A stretch of 64,000 nucleotides of DNA from Paracoccaceae bacterium (GTDB lineage Bacteria; Pseudomonadota; Alphaproteobacteria; Rhodobacterales; Rhodobacteraceae). Below, one piece after another: positions 50,579 to 58,890 of this stretch. The position numbers were made by a program, and so were the translations under genes. The stretch lies in NCBI GenBank assembly GCA_016744015.1, contig JADGFD010000013.1:1-64000 (forward strand). Reading direction: 5' to 3'. Below the pieces are notes generated by a model. It searched no databases. It worked only from the letters and a program-made list of their open reading frames with translations, and had not been told where the DNA came from. The first letter of the stretch is position 1, and each line of letters begins with the position of its first letter.

Positions 50579-51010
50579 TCACCCTTCCTTCGGGGCATAC
50601 ATGGCAAACACTTCTTCGCCGGTCATTGTATCGCGTTCACCTTTAAAATCGACCACTTCGGCCTTTTCATCGGTGAATATTTCTCTGACCATTGTCAAAC
50701 CGCTGGTATCATCCAACAGGCCGATAGGCATGTGGTAGGTGCCCTGCTCTGGCCCTTCAGCCGTTACCCGATACCACAGCCCCGCCCCGCACTTATCGCA
50801 CCACGCCCGCTCAGCCCAACCAGATGACTGAAGGCCGCGGATATGCTCGGTGCCGGTGAATTTGATAGTATCGGAAGGGATTGTTAGCCCCAGTAAAGCC
50901 GACCCTGCCCAACGCTGGCACATTTTGCAGTGGCAGGTGCCAAATTCAGGGTTCAGGTTTTCCACCTCAAACGCAACAGCACCACAAAGGCATTTTCCGG
51001 TTCGGGTCAT
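50579..51010 (-). CDS. GFA-domain (glutathione-dependent formaldehyde-activating-like) protein, copy 2
   Basis: 143 residues. The GFA/CENP-V zinc motif is complete: GKCLCGAVAFEV, GTCHCKMCQRWAGSALLG and WCDKCGAGLWYRV hold the zinc cysteines. The name comes from one member proposed to bind the formaldehyde-glutathione adduct; most are uncharacterised. It is closely similar to the neighbouring copy, whose stop it overlaps by four bases. Confidence 0.85.
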   Translation of the reverse strand: MTRTGKCLCGAVAFEVENLNPEFGTCHCKMCQRWAGSALLGLTIPSDTIKFTGTEHIRGLQSSGWAERAWCDKCGAGLWYRVTAEGPEQGTYHMPIGLLDDTSGLTMVREIFTDEKAEVVDFKGERDTMTGEEVFAMYAPKEG

Positions 51011-51450
51011 TGGCTTTCCTCGTCGGTAAATGTCGCCACTATACTTTCCGCCTCGGCGCTGGTCATCTGCGCTACGCCTTCAGGCCGCTCATTGGTGTGG
51101 TCTTTATAGTCTGAATACATTTCATCGCTCAGAGCAAGCCCGCTACGGTCATCAAGCAAGCCAACAGGAATGCTGATTTTACCAACATATTGTCCACGGG
51201 TTAGCCGCCACCAGATTCCAGAGCCGCATTTCTTACAAAATGCGCGCTCGGCAAAATCGGTGATTTTAATCACGCCGATATGCGCGCGGCCCTCATATTT
51301 GAGATTTTCGCTTGGCACGCTTACCCCATTATAAGGCCCGCCCGCCCAGCGTTGGCAGGCATCACAATAGCAAGTAGAAAATGTATCGGCCATATCAGCG
51401 GCCTTAAACTTCACCGCCCCACACAAGCATTGTCCGGTCCGATCAGTCAT
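51007..51450 (-). CDS. GFA-domain protein, copy 1
   Basis: 147 residues with the same motifs: GQCLCGAVKFKA, STCYCDACQRWAGGPYNG and FCKKCGSGIWWRLT. It is a paralogue of the next gene (50579-51010). Its start overlaps the gltD stop by four bases and its stop overlaps the next start by four, so translation passes along the set. Why two copies sit between the glutamate synthase subunits is unknown. Confidence 0.85.
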   Translation of the reverse strand: MTDRTGQCLCGAVKFKAADMADTFSTCYCDACQRWAGGPYNGVSVPSENLKYEGRAHIGVIKITDFAERAFCKKCGSGIWWRLTRGQYVGKISIPVGLLDDRSGLALSDEMYSDYKDHTNERPEGVAQMTSAEAESIVATFTDEESQ

Positions 51451-52874
51451 TGCGCCGCCACCTGTGCTTGCGCGCTCAAATAGGTCGCCATAGCATCCGC
51501 CGCATCACGGCCATCCTTAATGGCCCAAACCACAAGGCTGGCTCCGCGCACGATATCACCCACGGCATAAACGCCGGGGAGGCTTGTGGCGTGGGTTTCG
51601 TGCTGCGCGGTTACCGTGCCCCAATCGGTGGTGTCCAGCTTGGGGGTTTCCCACATTTCCGGCAGGTTTTCGGGGGTAAAGCCCAGCGCGAGAATCACCA
51701 GATCAGCGGCTTCGGTATAATCGGCATCTTCCACCTCCTCAGGCGCACGGCGGCCAGAAGCATCTGGCGCGCCTAGGCGCATTTTAGCCACCCGCACGCC
51801 AGCCACATTGCCTTCACCGATAAAGGCCTTGGGGGCACGCAACCAGTTGAACTCCACGCCTTCCTCCTCAGCATTCTGCGTTTCCCGCATTGAGCCGGGC
51901 ATGTTGGCGCGGTCGCGGCGGTAAAGGCATTTAACGCTCTCGGCCCCCTGCCGAATGGCGGTGCGCACACAGTCCATTGCGGTATCACCCCCGCCAATAA
52001 CCACAACCTTTTTGCCCTTGGCATCCAGCGTTTTGGCTTCCACGGGGTCGCCAAAATTAAGGTGGTTAGAAGTAGTGAGGTAATCAAGCGCCTGCACAAT
52101 GCCGCCAAGACCGGCACCGGGCGCCTTAAGGCCGCGCTTGTTATAAACACCCGTTGCAATCAGCACCGCATCATGCGTTTCCCGCAATTCCGCAAAGGAA
52201 ATATCCACGCCGATATTGCAGTTGGTCACAATCTCCACGCCGCCATCCTCAAGCCGTTTAACGCGGCGCATCACCACGCCTTTTTCAAGCTTAAAACCGG
52301 GAATACCATAGGTGAGAAGCCCACCGGCGCGGTCATTCCGGTCATAAACCGTAACACCGTATCCCTTGCTGCGCAGGCTTTCCGCCGCCGCCAGCCCACC
52401 GGGGCCCGCGCCAATAATGCCCACGGTCTGGCCAAGATCGGCCCGCGCTTCCAGCGGCTTTACCCAGCCATTTTCCCACGCGGTATCTGTCAAATATTTC
52501 TCCACCGCGCCAATAGTCACGGTGCCATGTCCTGATTGCTCAATCACGCAGTTCCCTTCACACAGCCGGTCTTGCGGGCAAATGCGGCCACAAATTTCAG
52601 GGAAGGTATTGGTGGCTTGGCTAAGCTCATAAGCCTCCTGCAACCGCCCCGTGGCGGTGCGATTAAGCCAATCAGGGATATTATTATGCAGCGGGCAGTG
52701 GTTTTGGCAATAAGGCACGCCGCACTGGCTGCACCGGCTGGCCTGCTCTGCGGCCTTATTGGCGGCAAACTCGGCATAGATTTCGTGATAATCCTGCGCG
52801 CGCGCGTGCGCATCGCGTTTCTCAGGCATATCCCGCTCGACATCCACGAATTTTAGCATCGGTTGTTTGGCCAT
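51447..52874 (-). CDS. gltD: Glutamate synthase small subunit
   Basis: 475 residues from the ATG at 52874. The N-terminal Fe-S region carries CSQCGVPYCQNHCPLHNNIP and CGRICPQDRLCEGNCV; the FAD motif GAGPGGLAAAESL and the NADPH motif VVIGGGDTAMDCVRTAI follow. It supplies electrons from NADPH to GltB. Unlike the common gltBD pair, here gltD comes first and gltB is 1.3 kb downstream with three genes between, all overlapping or closely spaced. The promoter lies in the gap facing uppP. Confidence 0.95.
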   Translation of the reverse strand: MAKQPMLKFVDVERDMPEKRDAHARAQDYHEIYAEFAANKAAEQASRCSQCGVPYCQNHCPLHNNIPDWLNRTATGRLQEAYELSQATNTFPEICGRICPQDRLCEGNCVIEQSGHGTVTIGAVEKYLTDTAWENGWVKPLEARADLGQTVGIIGAGPGGLAAAESLRSKGYGVTVYDRNDRAGGLLTYGIPGFKLEKGVVMRRVKRLEDGGVEIVTNCNIGVDISFAELRETHDAVLIATGVYNKRGLKAPGAGLGGIVQALDYLTTSNHLNFGDPVEAKTLDAKGKKVVVIGGGDTAMDCVRTAIRQGAESVKCLYRRDRANMPGSMRETQNAEEEGVEFNWLRAPKAFIGEGNVAGVRVAKMRLGAPDASGRRAPEEVEDADYTEAADLVILALGFTPENLPEMWETPKLDTTDWGTVTAQHETHATSLPGVYAVGDIVRGASLVVWAIKDGRDAADAMATYLSAQAQVAAQ

Positions 52875-52942
52875 TTTCTGCTCCCGCCCTGCACTGAACG
52901 CCCTTCTTACAGACCTATTGCCAACATTAAAAGGCATAAATG

Positions 52943-53010
52943 CTTACCTATTTTTGGATATTTTTAGAAATGCGTGAATTCCTTGCATTTATTGCGTAAA
53001 TTTAGGTAAG
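52943..53010. promoter_or_regulatory. Nested inverted repeats in the gltD/uppP divergent gap
   Basis: CTTACCTA at 52943-52950 faces its reverse complement TAGGTAAG at 53003-53010. Nested inside, AAATGC at about 52968-52973 faces GCATTT at about 52985-52990 around GTGAATTC. The region is strongly AT-rich. Such nested dyads suggest a regulator site for gltD, perhaps for nitrogen control or an Lrp-type protein, but no known consensus fits. Confidence 0.4.
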
Positions 53011-53087
53011 TCTCCGGACTCATTATTGCCCATGACAAGCAAAACCTCACAAGATATACCCAGTAAAACCCTGAGAAAGCCGATAAT

Positions 53088-53891
53088 ATGAATATGCTAC
53101 ACCTCCTGCTCCTCGCCATCATTCAGGGTATCACCGAATTTTTGCCGGTTTCCTCCTCTGGCCACCTGATATTGCTACCTCAACTATTGGGGGAAGCAGA
53201 CCAAGGCGTTTTACTGGATGTTGCCGTGCATGTGGGCACACTTGGCGCGGTTATGCTCTATTTCTGGCGAGATGTGGCGCGGCTAATGGTGGGGCTGGGG
53301 CATGTGGCCACCGGCCGGTTTGCCACCCCGCAGGCGCGGCTGTTTTTGCTACTGAGCTTTGCCACCCTTCCCGTGGTCATCGCAGGGTTTGCGCTAAAGC
53401 AACTCGGCGCAATGGACGCCATGCGCAGCATAAAGGTCATCGGCTGGACAATGCTTATTTTTGGCATTGCGCTCTATATTGCTGACCGTAAAGGCCCGCA
53501 AACCAAACAGGCCGACGGCTGGACTTGGCAAGACGCGCTCAAAATGGGGCTGGCGCAAGCCATCGCCCTCATCCCCGGCACCTCACGCTCGGGCATCACC
53601 ATAACAGCGGCGCGCGCACTTGGTTATACCCGCTCTGAGGGCGCGCGCCTAGCAATGCTAATGTCTGTGCCTACCATCATGGCCTCGGGCTTGCTTCTAG
53701 GCGTAGATGTGGCAGCGGCTGGAGACTGGAGCTTGCTAAAGGAAGCCAGCATAGCCGCCGTGCTTGCCTTCGCTGCGGCCCTGCTGGCGCTCACTCTTAT
53801 GATGCGCCTCCTAAAGAGCACCAGCTTCACGCCTTATGTGATTTACCGAATCGGCCTCGGCGCACTGTTGCTCTGGATAGCCTATAGCTAG
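53088..53891 (+). CDS. uppP: Undecaprenyl-diphosphate phosphatase
   Basis: 267 residues with about eight membrane segments. The two conserved motifs are EFLPVSSSGHLILLPQLLG at the start and ALIPGTSRSGITITAARALG in the second half. The enzyme recycles undecaprenyl diphosphate to the monophosphate carrier for peptidoglycan and polysaccharide synthesis. It is divergent from gltD and its stop overlaps the convergent NDUFA9-like gene by four bases. Confidence 0.96.
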   Translation: MNMLHLLLLAIIQGITEFLPVSSSGHLILLPQLLGEADQGVLLDVAVHVGTLGAVMLYFWRDVARLMVGLGHVATGRFATPQARLFLLLSFATLPVVIAGFALKQLGAMDAMRSIKVIGWTMLIFGIALYIADRKGPQTKQADGWTWQDALKMGLAQAIALIPGTSRSGITITAARALGYTRSEGARLAMLMSVPTIMASGLLLGVDVAAAGDWSLLKEASIAAVLAFAAALLALTLMMRLLKSTSFTPYVIYRIGLGALLLWIAYS

Positions 53892-54871
53892 CCGCGTAGA
53901 TTCTTGGCGGAGGTTGTAAGGTCGGTATATTGCCCCTGCGGGCGGAAACGGTAAAGGTAGCTATCAAGCACCGCCTCCATGGCCGTAGGATGCACGCCTA
54001 GCTCAGCCAGCCCCGGCGCGCCTTCGCGCACAACATTATCCACTTTCAGTAGTTTCACCTGATCTCGGGTCAACACCAAAGGCACAATGCCAAGGCTCAC
54101 CTTGTGCCAGATTTCAATGAAAAACGCATTTATCCGCGCCATGCCAAACGGGATATTGACGACAAACCGATTGCGCCGGACTACACGCAACAAGCGCTGC
54201 ATAAGTTCGCGCATAGTTTCCACATCCGGCCCACCCAACTCATAAACGCCCGGCGCATTTCCAAGAATAGCCGCCTCGGCTGCCGCCGCCACGTCATCCA
54301 CATAAACCGGCTGCATTTTGCTTTTAGCCCCCACAATCGGCAGCACTGGAAAGTAGCGGGACATCGTGCCAAACATGTTAAAAAAGCTGTCTTCTGTGCC
54401 AAAAATGATCGAAGGCCGCAAAATAGTGGCCGCAGGGAACTGGCGCAAAACATCAGCCTCACCCTTGGCTTTACTTGCCGCATATTCGCTTTCAGACCCA
54501 GCATCCGCCGCCAACGCTGACAAATGCACCAGCCTGCCCACGCCCGCCTCGGACGCCAGCCGTGCGATCCGCGCCGCGGCCTCACAGTTTACATCATTGA
54601 ATTTCTGCCGGCTATTTTCAGCAATAATGCCGACACAGTTCACCACCGCATCCGCGCCTTCAATGGCAGCACGGGTAGAGGCCGTATCGCGCACATTGGT
54701 CTGCACCAAAGCCACCTGCCCAACCTCACCATAAGGCAAAACATGCATCGCCTCGTTGGGCCGCCGCACCGCCACGCGCACCCGCCAGCCCGCCTTAGCC
54801 ATACGCTGCACAATATATCGCCCAACAAAGCCTGAACCGCCAAAGATAGTCACAAGAGGGGGATTGGACAT
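53888..54871 (-). CDS. Complex I NDUFA9-like subunit (SDR family)
   Basis: 327 residues. The atypical SDR Rossmann motif TIFGGSGFVGRYIVQRMAKA begins the protein, followed by RVAVRRPNEAMHVL, VNCVGIIAENSRQKFNDVN and LSALAADAGSESEYAASKAK with the Tyr/Lys pair. This is the NDUFA9 (39 kDa) complex I subunit pattern, which in alphaproteobacteria binds NADPH and helps assemble or stabilise complex I. An NDUFS4-like accessory subunit gene lies at 63599-63910, so two accessory complex I genes share this window but not an operon. Confidence 0.88.
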   Translation of the reverse strand: MSNPPLVTIFGGSGFVGRYIVQRMAKAGWRVRVAVRRPNEAMHVLPYGEVGQVALVQTNVRDTASTRAAIEGADAVVNCVGIIAENSRQKFNDVNCEAAARIARLASEAGVGRLVHLSALAADAGSESEYAASKAKGEADVLRQFPAATILRPSIIFGTEDSFFNMFGTMSRYFPVLPIVGAKSKMQPVYVDDVAAAAEAAILGNAPGVYELGGPDVETMRELMQRLLRVVRRNRFVVNIPFGMARINAFFIEIWHKVSLGIVPLVLTRDQVKLLKVDNVVREGAPGLAELGVHPTAMEAVLDSYLYRFRPQGQYTDLTTSAKNLRG

Positions 54872-54961
54872 GAAAACACTCCGAATAAAACCTACCTACT
54901 CATACCGCGCCCCCGCCCTCCCGACAAGCGAGAATCAAGCCCCACACTCGACCAGTGGGAA

Positions 54962-56677
54962 TTATTTCCGAATTTCCAGAACTTTCCCCGCAATCCCGTT
55001 GACACCCCCGCCCCTCGGGTATATCCCCGCCCCACCAAACACACCTGCCCAGGTGGCGGAATTGGTAGACGCGCTAGCTTCAGGTGCTAGTGTCCTTATG
55101 GACGTGGAAGTTCGAGTCTTCTCCTGGGCACCATTAACTTTTACACCTCCTGAAAGCATACCTAAAGCCTTGAAAGGCAACGCTATTTGGGGTGTTCTAG
55201 GTCCATCAATTCGATGGTACGAAAATCCACTCGAAAAACCTAATCTCAGGACGATTCTGCGCAGGTTCGCATCGCCGCTTTCCCATATTTTCCAAGGGCT
55301 TGAGAGGAACTTTAGGGAGAGTTCTAGATAATCCTCATACCTCTTCGGTTTTGACGCCTTTTCTGCAAGGTTTTCAGTCATGAGCACCTTCGATTTCTCC
55401 AGTTCAGTGATCTTGTTTTCATAGGCACCGATGACCGCATCGTTGCTGGCCTGCATAATACGCGAGAGCAAGGCTTCGATTTGCGACTCGGCGTCGGCAA
55501 TCTGACGCTTGGTTGAGCGCGCAGCATCTTTGGCTTGAGCCATCCGCGCATCCCATGCACGTCGGAACATGGTTTTAGCTAGCACCAAGTATTTAGGACT
55601 CGGCTCTAGTGTTTTGACAACATCGGCAAACGCGCCTTCAATTCTATCGCGCGGGATAGACTTCCCATAGCTTTCGCAACCTTTGGATTGGCACAGATAA
55701 TACGGATAGTACTTGGTCTTCCCCTTTGACCATGAAGACCTCAGATTGCTTCCGCAGTCTCCACAGGTGGCAAAACCGCGAAGTGAGAAGTCTTCACCGA
55801 TGTCTGCACGTGCGGGCGCATACCCAGTGGCTTCAAGACGCTTTTGCACCTTCTCAAATGTTGCCATTGAGATCAGAGGTTCGTGCTGGCCTTTCAGCCA
55901 GTTCAACTCATACACCTCACTACAGATATATCCGACATAGAGAGGATTGGTCAGTAAATCAGTGATCCGCTTGTCCCGCACCTTTCCGTTCTTGTTGTGC
56001 GGGTAATCTGGCTTGGATTCCAAAAACCGCTTCACTTCCGCCTGTGTTTGGAAACGCCCAATGGCAAATCCTTCAATGGCCTCTCGCACAGTGCTGGAGT
56101 GTGGCTCATCTGGCTTCAGCAATTTACCATGCCCTTTGACGGTCTGATAGCGAAAGCCGACAGGTGCGTTGTGCACCCAGTATCCCAACTGCATACGCGC
56201 TTTCATCTTTTGGGCTACTTGCCGACCATTTTGCTTGCGCTCTAATGCACCTTGGGCGGCCATGATGGTTTCAATGAACTCACCTTCGGGCGTTTCATCA
56301 AACTTGAAATTCAAACATTCAATCGTGGCACCGCGCACACGGAACGCTTCACGCAGATCAAGGTGAAACCGCGTATCCCGCGCAAAGCGTTTGAGATCAT
56401 CAAAGATCACGACAAACTGCGTATCTGGTTGAGCGTCCAAGAATGACAGCAGCGCCACCATTCCGGGCCTTTTCATGAAATCACCACCGCCCGTGATCGT
56501 ATCTGGAAATACGGCAGTGACTTCATGTCCCTGCGATGCCGCAAATTCACGACAACGGGTTTCTTGGCTTTGAAGGCCATGACCATCGGCTTCTTGCGCC
56601 CGTGACGACACACGGCAATAGATCAGAGCCTGCCTTGGAGTATCGGTATCTGGTTTTGTTAGTCTACTCTGACGCAT
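54962..56677 (-). CDS. Large serine recombinase inserted at tRNA-Leu
   Basis: About 571 residues from the ATG at 56677. The resolvase domain shows ALIYCRVSSRAQEADGHGLQ with the catalytic serine and FVVIFDDLKRFARD; a recombinase domain (YWVHNAPVGFRYQTVKG) and a zinc ribbon (CGDCGSNLRSSW, LCQSKGC) follow, then a coiled coil. It is an integrase of the large serine type. Its last 55 or so codons are antisense to tRNA-Leu(CAG) and beyond, so the native C-terminus was replaced or extended by host sequence on integration. Confidence 0.9.
   Translation of the reverse strand: MRQSRLTKPDTDTPRQALIYCRVSSRAQEADGHGLQSQETRCREFAASQGHEVTAVFPDTITGGGDFMKRPGMVALLSFLDAQPDTQFVVIFDDLKRFARDTRFHLDLREAFRVRGATIECLNFKFDETPEGEFIETIMAAQGALERKQNGRQVAQKMKARMQLGYWVHNAPVGFRYQTVKGHGKLLKPDEPHSSTVREAIEGFAIGRFQTQAEVKRFLESKPDYPHNKNGKVRDKRITDLLTNPLYVGYICSEVYELNWLKGQHEPLISMATFEKVQKRLEATGYAPARADIGEDFSLRGFATCGDCGSNLRSSWSKGKTKYYPYYLCQSKGCESYGKSIPRDRIEGAFADVVKTLEPSPKYLVLAKTMFRRAWDARMAQAKDAARSTKRQIADAESQIEALLSRIMQASNDAVIGAYENKITELEKSKVLMTENLAEKASKPKRYEDYLELSLKFLSSPWKIWESGDANLRRIVLRLGFSSGFSYHRIDGPRTPQIALPFKALGMLSGGVKVNGAQEKTRTSTSIRTLAPEASASTNSATWAGVFGGAGIYPRGGGVNGIAGKVLEIRK
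55047..55133 (+). tRNA. tRNA-Leu (CAG)
   Basis: Acceptor arm GCCCAGG (55047-55053) pairs with CCTGGGC (55123-55129), followed by A and an encoded CCA. The anticodon stem CTAGC/GCTAG carries loop TTCAGGT with anticodon CAG. A long variable arm fits a leucine tRNA, and the T arm has GTTCGAGTC. The 3' side is the insertion point of the serine recombinase element. Confidence 0.95.
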
Positions 56678-56996
56678 GTGGACTCCTTTCACTCGGTCCC
56701 TCGCGATGTGGGGCTGATGCCTGTTCAAATTCTGATGTTGTATTGTCCAAGTTTAGCACATCTCGTATCGGCACTTCAGCCAAAGAGATGTCTTTTCCAC
56801 AAACCTGCTGGAGAGGGTGAACACCAAAGCCGAGATCAACGAAGTTGACGACTATTGACCAAAGTGCCTCGATCAATTCGCGTTTGTCTTCATCCGAGAT
56901 ATCCTCATCTTCGAAGAAGGGCAGATAGGCATCCCAATCAATCGTCAGACTCGGCGGAGCCGTTTCGGGATTAAACTCTGGGGGAATGTCGGTCAT
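56664..56996 (-). CDS. Small acidic protein paired with the serine recombinase
   Basis: 110 residues from the ATG at 56996. The core is acidic and helical (IDWDAYLPFFEDEDISDEDK, then RELIEALWSIVVNFVDLGFG) and the C-terminus is polar. It overlaps the recombinase start by 14 bases, so the two are made together. I recall similar small proteins beside serine recombinases in Rhodobacterales mobile elements. It could be an accessory or directionality factor, or another control protein of the element; no function is established. Confidence 0.65.
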   Translation of the reverse strand: MTDIPPEFNPETAPPSLTIDWDAYLPFFEDEDISDEDKRELIEALWSIVVNFVDLGFGVHPLQQVCGKDISLAEVPIRDVLNLDNTTSEFEQASAPHREGPSERSPHASE

Positions 56997-57210
56997 GGCC
57001 TGTCTCTTTCTGCCTCGTGGCGTTTCTCTGGTTGGGGGTCTCCTTTGTTGCCTCTCACCGCGAGAGAACATAAGTGGAACATCATAGGATAATATTCCCA
57101 AGACCCAAAGCTCGAATTTTCTGGCTTCGAAATCTGGATATCCTAAAATACCGCTGCAATGGCCGTAGGTTGCGGGTAAAATCGGGTAGTTTTGAGGCAA
57201 GGATTTTGAT

Positions 57211-57618
57211 GTGGATAACAATTGGAAGACAGCAACCAAAGCCAACCGAGCAGCTCTCTATCAAGTCGCCCGCGCCATCACGGACACCACCAACCTGAGT
57301 GTGGAAGCCATTATGGAGCAAGCCTTCGGTCACAAACTGATGGTTGGGACCGACTATCTGTCCAATTTCCGCAGTCCATCCAAGACGATCCTGATCTTCT
57401 CTTCTGATGAATACTGCTTGCGGGTAGCCCGCTTGATATCTTTGACGATCTTCTCGGACGACTTACGTCCAGTTCTGGTTGTCTGTCTCATGTTCCACTC
57501 CTCAGTGGTTAACGATGAACCAGAAACACTCTCTTATCAAATGGCGCTTTTTGGACCCATAAGCGCTGATGTCAGACAATCGGCTCACCATTTTTTGCCT
57601 CGTGTTCCGAGCAACTGA
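57211..57618 (+). pseudogene. Element-borne gene truncated by an IS3 fragment
   Basis: A GTG at 57211 starts a 135-codon frame whose first 53 or so residues look native (KANRAALYQVARAITDTTNL, then VEAIMEQAFGHKLMVGTDYL). Beyond about 57370 the frame is only the antisense of an IS3 transposase fragment, so the true C-terminus is missing. The gene is divergent from the small acidic protein gene. I cannot assign a function. Confidence 0.5.
57354..57491 (-). pseudogene. IS3-type transposase OrfA fragment (first element)
   Basis: From the ATG at 57491 a 45-codon frame reads MRQTTRTGRKSSEKIVKDIK, then RKQYSSEEKIRIVLDGLR, the start of an IS3-family OrfA helix-turn-helix. It breaks off at about 57370, where it joins the gene remnant at 57211, and runs to a chance stop. 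The rest of the element is absent. Confidence 0.7.
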
Positions 57619-57631
57619 ACAGAGGCGCTGG

Positions 57632-57892
57632 CTAAAAATTCCGCTCCACAACCAGTTGGTCGATCTTTGAATGCAGCAGTTCTATTTGAGCTTCATCGGC
57701 GCGACCCGGATCACCATCACGCTTGGAAAATACCGTGGCCATATTGTCAATCGCGGCTCGCTTCCGCGTCCCAATTTGCGTTGGATGCACACCATACTTC
57801 CTCGCCAGTTCCACCATAATCATGTCCTCACGGGTCGCCTCAAGCGCAACCTTGGCTTTGAAAGCCGGAGAATGGTTCTTTCGTTGTATCAT
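57632..57892 (-). pseudogene. IS3-type transposase OrfA, disrupted (second element)
   Basis: 86 codons reading MIQRKNHSPAFKAKVALEAT, then ELARKYGVHPTQIGTRKR and LHSKIDQLVVERNF, a different IS3-family OrfA. The frame stops at a TAG where relatives continue; adding one T to the five-T run would extend it to FLASASVQLLGTRGKKW. OrfB is missing. It lies next to the other OrfA fragment, so two IS3 insertions have been cut down at this spot. Confidence 0.75.
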
Positions 57893-57999
57893 TTTGAATC
57901 GCCTTTCTCATAACTCGATCCATCTTAACTACTGGCTCAAATTCTTGCGACAACCTCTGACCTGGAGCGGCAATAAAACGCGACAGGTCCAGATTGAGA

Positions 58000-58644
58000 T
58001 TAGTTGTGTCGTTGCCGCAGGGTCGCCAGTGAATAGCTTTGCTGCACAGGGGTTGGCTCGGGGCGAAAGCGGGGGTCTGCCACAAGGCAGCCGATGCCAC
58101 AGAGCTGCACCGTGCTGCGGGCCGCACCATCGGTAAACCACAGCCGCCCGCCGGGGGTGGACACATAACCGTTAATACCCTCTTGAATATCGCCCTCAAG
58201 GTCGGTGGCGGAGGGCACCTCGCTATCATAACTCGGCGCATAGGCGGCGTGGGTGTGATAAGAGGCGATGATGCGCATAGTGGCGGGCGGGTTATCTGGT
58301 GTGCAGCCTGCGGGCGCGCCACGCTTGGGGCCGGAAATTGTGAAATCACCGTTGGGGAGCTGGCCAAGATAGCCGCAATATTCACGGTCTTCCGCGATAG
58401 AACGTGGCTGGATGGCGTTGAGCTGGGCCTTGATAAAGGCCACCTCGGCCGCGCTGCGCGGCTGGGGCTGGGGGCTGGGATTTGTCTCAACGGCGGAGAG
58501 CGACTGGCTGCTGCCGGAAGGCGCGGCAATGGCCGAAGGGGTTGGCGCGGCGGCGGTCAGCAACGGCTGCGCACCGCCCACGGGGAGGGTCTCACAGGCT
58601 GCGAGGAGAAGCACGAGAGCGAGGCTGGATTTTAGAATGTGCAT
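58000..58644 (-). CDS. DUF4329-containing lipoprotein
   Basis: 214 residues from the ATG at 58644. A lipoprotein signal (SSLALVLLLAACE) with a lipobox cysteine, then a proline/serine-rich spacer and a DUF4329 domain: EYCGYLGQLPNGDFTISGPK, ASYHTHAAYAPSYDSEVPSA with a histidine pair, and RSTVQLCGIGCL. The fold recalls a JAB/Mpr1-like peptidase, with HTH in place. DUF4329 domains occur in secreted and toxin-like proteins; here a lone lipoprotein. An 11-base direct repeat lies upstream at 58751-58783. Confidence 0.72.
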   Translation of the reverse strand: MHILKSSLALVLLLAACETLPVGGAQPLLTAAAPTPSAIAAPSGSSQSLSAVETNPSPQPQPRSAAEVAFIKAQLNAIQPRSIAEDREYCGYLGQLPNGDFTISGPKRGAPAGCTPDNPPATMRIIASYHTHAAYAPSYDSEVPSATDLEGDIQEGINGYVSTPGGRLWFTDGAARSTVQLCGIGCLVADPRFRPEPTPVQQSYSLATLRQRHN

Positions 58645-58750
58645 GGGTGGCCCCGTGGTTGTGGATTTGGAGGAGTAAAGCATTTGGGCTGGGGTTGGGC
58701 AAGGGGGTGATTGGGGGGCGAGCAGCCACCAAAACGGGGGAGATATTTAT

Positions 58751-58783
58751 GTCGGACTTTTGTCGGACTCCTGTCGGGTTTTT
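58751..58783. repeat. Three direct repeats of 11 bases upstream of the DUF4329 gene
   Basis: GTCGGACTTTT, GTCGGACTCCT and GTCGGGTTTTT follow each other without gaps. The period is close to one helical turn, so a protein could bind one face of the DNA. They lie about 107-139 bases before the DUF4329 gene start on the minus strand. Confidence 0.5.
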
Positions 58784-58890
58784 GGGGTGCGCGGGATTGT
58801 TGTGGCATAAATCCCAAAGGCAGGAATTTTGAGTGGGGGAATAAGACAAGTAAAGGGATGGCTAGCAGTGCCGCGTGAGGATCATGCACC

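Larger units (their letters stand above)
55134..57892. mobile_element. Remnant integrative element at tRNA-Leu
   Basis: The stretch from the tRNA-Leu 3' end holds the serine recombinase, its small acidic partner, a truncated gene at 57211 and two different IS3-type fragments. Beyond about 57900 the DUF4329 gene looks native. I did not see a second copy of the tRNA 3' end marking the far boundary, so the element has probably lost its other end. Limits are approximate. Confidence 0.55.

Noticed and set aside
54756..55331. Plus-strand frame of 191 codons across tRNA-Leu
   Set aside because: It only reads the tRNA, the gap before it and the antisense of the recombinase gene; no family resemblance.
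57840..58529. Minus-strand frame of 229 codons overlapping the DUF4329 gene
   Set aside because: Composition is proline/serine/arginine-rich, as in an out-of-frame reading of a GC-rich gene; the DUF4329 frame has a lipobox and domain motifs.
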